Shown here in pieces: positions 6,085 to 8,054 of a stretch of DNA of 8,054 nucleotides. Position 1 is the stretch's first letter. Every line of letters begins with the position of its first letter. Source of the stretch: Anaerolineales bacterium (GTDB lineage: Bacteria > Chloroflexota > Anaerolineae > Anaerolineales > DRMV01); NCBI GenBank assembly GCA_015494815.1, contig WGAK01000051.1, forward strand, positions 1 through 8,054, given 5' to 3'. The notes beneath the pieces were generated by a model. The model searched no databases, had not been told where the DNA came from, and saw only the letters and a program-made list of their open reading frames with translations. Made by a program: the position numbers and the translations under genes.

Positions 6085-7788
6085 TCAGCGCGCCTGCTCC
6101 AACAGGCGGCGGATTTCTTCGAAGAACTCATCGCTCAAGAACTCGCCCTTGTACATCAGACGGGCCATGCGCCGCAAACGGCGCTGCTCGTCGGTGGTGA
6201 GGGTCTTGGCCGTGACCACGATGACGGGAATGTCGGCCGTGGCCGGGTGCGATTTCAACGAATCGAGCACCGCAAAGCCATCCAGGCCGGGCATCATCAG
6301 GTCGAGGATGATGAGGTCCGGCGGGTTTTGCTGTGCAATCTCCAGCGCCTGGTACCCGTCGCTGGCCTCGAGGATGGTGTAGTCGCCCAGGGACTGCAAA
6401 ATGCGCCGCAGCAAGATGCGGGCCGGCTCGTGGTCGTCCACGATGAGGATGCGCGGGTAGCGCTCGGTGGCGATGGTGCTAAGCGCGGCCAGCAGGCCTT
6501 CCTGGGGCGCGCCCAAGGGCGCGGTTTCGGCCGGAGGTTCTTGCGGTCGCCGCGCCACCACCACATGGCGGGCCCAGCGTTCGCCCAAGATGTGCGACTC
6601 GATGGGCATGGTGTGGCCGCTGCAGTTGACCACCACGGTCTCGTGCAACTGGATGATGCCCTGCCGCACCATCTTGATGACCCCCGCGAAGGCCACCGCG
6701 GCCGCGGGTTCCATAGAAAGCCCTTCCATTTTGGCCAGGGTGTGCATGGCCCGAAAGGCTTCCTCATCGCTCACGGCCACGAACGCGCCGCCGTGCTCGC
6801 GCACATAATCGTGCAGCAAGGTATAGGAGCGGCCCGGGTCCCCCGTGGCCAGGGTGGTGATGTGGGTGCGCGGCCGGGGGATGGGGTCGGCCTGGGCCTT
6901 GCCTTGCTCCCAGGCCTGCACCATGGGCGAGCAGCCCTCGGCCTGCACGACGCCCAACTTGGGCATACGGTCAATGAAGCCCATGCGGTACAACTCGCGA
7001 AAGCCCTTGGCCACGCCAATGGGCCCCAGGCCGCCGCTCACGGCCTGAATGTACCAGTCGGGCGCGCGCCACGGCAGCCCGCCATAGCGCGCTTCGGGAT
7101 GCTGACGGGTCAACTGCTCGCTGATTTCGAAGGCCAGGGTCTTCATGGACTCCACCGTGGGAATGGAGCGCGAACCCCGGTCAATGTACAGGCCCCGCTG
7201 CTGGGCGAACGCGGCCGCGATGCGCTTGGCCTCGTCGTACGAGGCGGTGACCTTGACCACCTGGGTGCCATAGATGGCGACCTCGCGCATCTTTTCCTGC
7301 GGCACCAGGGAGGTCAAAAAGGCCCACAGTTTGATGCCCGCGCGCGCGGCATACGCGGAATAGGCGATGGCCACATTGCCCGTCGAGGCCACCACCATCT
7401 CGGTCAGGCCGCTCTCTTGCAGCGCGGCAATGGTGACCGCGGCCTGGCGGTCTTTGAACGACGAGGTCGCGCTCTGGCGCTCGTCTTTGATGTAGAGATG
7501 CGGCAACTTGAGCATCTGGGTCAGGTGCACGGCCGGCAGCAGGGGCGTGCCCCCGGCCCCCAGGTCAATGGCCGGCGGTGCGTGGAGCACGGGCAACAGT
7601 TCGTGATAACGCCACAAGTTGAAAGGCCGGTCGGCCAACTGCCGCAGCCAGCGGTCGCGGGCCAGGTCGTAATCATATTCGGCCTGCAACCACTCGCTGC
7701 CGCACTTGGGGCACTGGGAAGTCAACGGATGGAAGGCAAAAGTATGCCCGCAATCCATGCAACGACTTTGTACACGCGAGATACTCAT
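6085..7788 (-). CDS. Threonine-synthase-like PLP enzyme fused to a response-regulator receiver domain
   Basis: This 567-aa cytoplasmic protein is two proteins in one reading frame. Residues 10-29 hold a zinc ribbon (C10, C13, C26, C29). Residues 75-412 form a fold-type II PLP domain of the threonine synthase group: SSFKDR with the Schiff-base lysine K112, STGN (135-138), MKTLAFEI (215-222), VVQAEGCSP (280-288), EPAAAVAFAG (360-369) and a final NCSG (388-391). Threonine synthase makes threonine from O-phosphohomoserine, but several motifs differ from the usual form, so the substrate is uncertain. A Pro/Ala-rich linker (413-445) leads to a full receiver domain (446-567): acidic pair D451/D452, phosphoacceptor D496 in LILDLMMPG-type context, T526 and K547. 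There is no DNA-binding output domain, so phosphorylation may modulate the enzyme. The ATG start at 7788 has a modest AGGAAG upstream. It appears to be the first gene of a cluster with the EamA and PolX-like genes. Confidence 0.88.
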   Translation of the reverse strand: MSISRVQSRCMDCGHTFAFHPLTSQCPKCGSEWLQAEYDYDLARDRWLRQLADRPFNLWRYHELLPVLHAPPAIDLGAGGTPLLPAVHLTQMLKLPHLYIKDERQSATSSFKDRQAAVTIAALQESGLTEMVVASTGNVAIAYSAYAARAGIKLWAFLTSLVPQEKMREVAIYGTQVVKVTASYDEAKRIAAAFAQQRGLYIDRGSRSIPTVESMKTLAFEISEQLTRQHPEARYGGLPWRAPDWYIQAVSGGLGPIGVAKGFRELYRMGFIDRMPKLGVVQAEGCSPMVQAWEQGKAQADPIPRPRTHITTLATGDPGRSYTLLHDYVREHGGAFVAVSDEEAFRAMHTLAKMEGLSMEPAAAVAFAGVIKMVRQGIIQLHETVVVNCSGHTMPIESHILGERWARHVVVARRPQEPPAETAPLGAPQEGLLAALSTIATERYPRILIVDDHEPARILLRRILQSLGDYTILEASDGYQALEIAQQNPPDLIILDLMMPGLDGFAVLDSLKSHPATADIPVIVVTAKTLTTDEQRRLRRMARLMYKGEFLSDEFFEEIRRLLEQAR

Positions 7789-7896
7789 GGGTTTGCTCTT
7801 CCTATGCTCATCGGGCTATCCAAAATGCGAAGGAGCGGATGGCATCCCTCCGCTCCCCACCATGTGCGCGGCTCCCCAAGGCCACGGCCAACTGGC
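7789..7896. other. Intergenic region upstream of the PLP-enzyme/receiver gene
   Basis: These 108 nt between the partial gene and the next start contain one clear hairpin (7832-7856) and the weak ribosome binding site AGGAAG for the downstream gene. No convincing -35/-10 pair was seen on the minus strand, so the downstream cluster may depend on readthrough or a promoter type not recognised by eye. Confidence 0.5.
7821..7856 (-). terminator. Hairpin after the partial gene, possible intrinsic terminator
   Basis: On the minus strand a perfect 8-bp stem GGAGCGGA / TCCGCTCC (7856-7849 with 7839-7832) encloses a 9-nt loop and is followed by TTCGCATTTTG. The stem is strong, but the U-tract is interrupted, so termination may be partial. 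It lies 40 nt beyond the stop codon of the upstream gene, a reasonable place for a terminator or attenuator before the next cluster. Confidence 0.5.
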
Positions 7897-8054
7897 TCAG
7901 GCTTCACTGTCCTCCGCGGCCCGGCGGGCGGCCAGATAGTACAGCACGCCTTCCAGATAGCGCAAGGCGTCGTTCAAGGGGTAGGTGCACACCTTCTGCA
8001 GCGTGTGCAGCCGCTCTTCCAGGGCCGCGCCGGTCTCGGCATCCACCTGGGCGT
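7897..8054 (-). CDS. Unidentified protein, C-terminal 51 residues
   Basis: The minus-strand frame is open from the window edge to a TGA at 7899-7897. The visible tail contains ALEERLHTLQKVCTYPLNDA followed by LRYLEGVLYYLAARRAAEDSEA. It is rich in Leu, Ala, Arg and Glu, looks helical and amphipathic, and ends in an acidic tail, as a genuine coding C-terminus might. The family was not recognised and no catalytic motif is visible. Its start and most of the protein lie outside the window. Support comes from the open frame, coding-like composition and the hairpin following the stop. Confidence 0.6.
   Translation of the reverse strand, partial: AQVDAETGAALEERLHTLQKVCTYPLNDALRYLEGVLYYLAARRAAEDSEA

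Noticed and set aside
1..8054. CRISPR arrays, tRNA or rRNA genes, insertion sequences, transposase or integrase genes
   Set aside because: No regularly spaced direct repeats, tRNA-like cloverleaf, rRNA segment, or mobile-element gene was seen; the window is almost wholly ordinary coding DNA.

Overview
The window is about 65% GC by eye. All seven genes lie on the minus strand, so transcription runs from high to low coordinates. The N-terminus of the binding protein (a lipobox followed by an Ala/Thr/Glu/Gln/Pro-rich linker), the GC-rich codon use and the gene types fit a Chloroflexota (Anaerolineae-like) bacterium. That placement is an inference from style; there is no rRNA or marker gene here to confirm it.

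In transcription order: (1) 8054-7897, the last ~51 residues of an unidentified protein, followed by a hairpin that may act as a terminator. (2) A tightly spaced three-gene cluster: 7788-6085, a threonine-synthase-like PLP enzyme with an N-terminal zinc ribbon and, unusually, a complete C-terminal response-regulator receiver domain; 6052-5108, an EamA/DMT-family membrane transporter; 5091-3346, a PolX-type protein (helix-hairpin-helix, palm/thumb, PHP) whose palm appears to have lost the catalytic aspartates while the PHP metal site is complete. Gaps are 32 and 16 nt. (3) A 162-nt intergenic region (3184-3345) with two short GC hairpins, then a good sigma-70-type promoter carrying a 13-bp palindrome in its spacer. 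(4) A spermidine/putrescine-type ABC importer operon, potA-potB-potC-potD (3183 down to the window start): ATPase, two permeases and the N-terminus of the lipoprotein binding protein. potA/potB overlap as GTGA and potB/potC as TGATG, pointing to translational coupling.

The pot operon is a self-contained uptake system: PotD captures the polyamine outside the membrane, PotB/PotC form the channel and PotA hydrolyses ATP. The upstream cluster has no established common pathway. A PLP enzyme of amino-acid metabolism next to an EamA carrier could be an amino-acid synthesis/export pair under phosphorelay control, but this is speculative. The two best leads are the PLP-enzyme/receiver fusion and the apparently polymerase-dead PolX.
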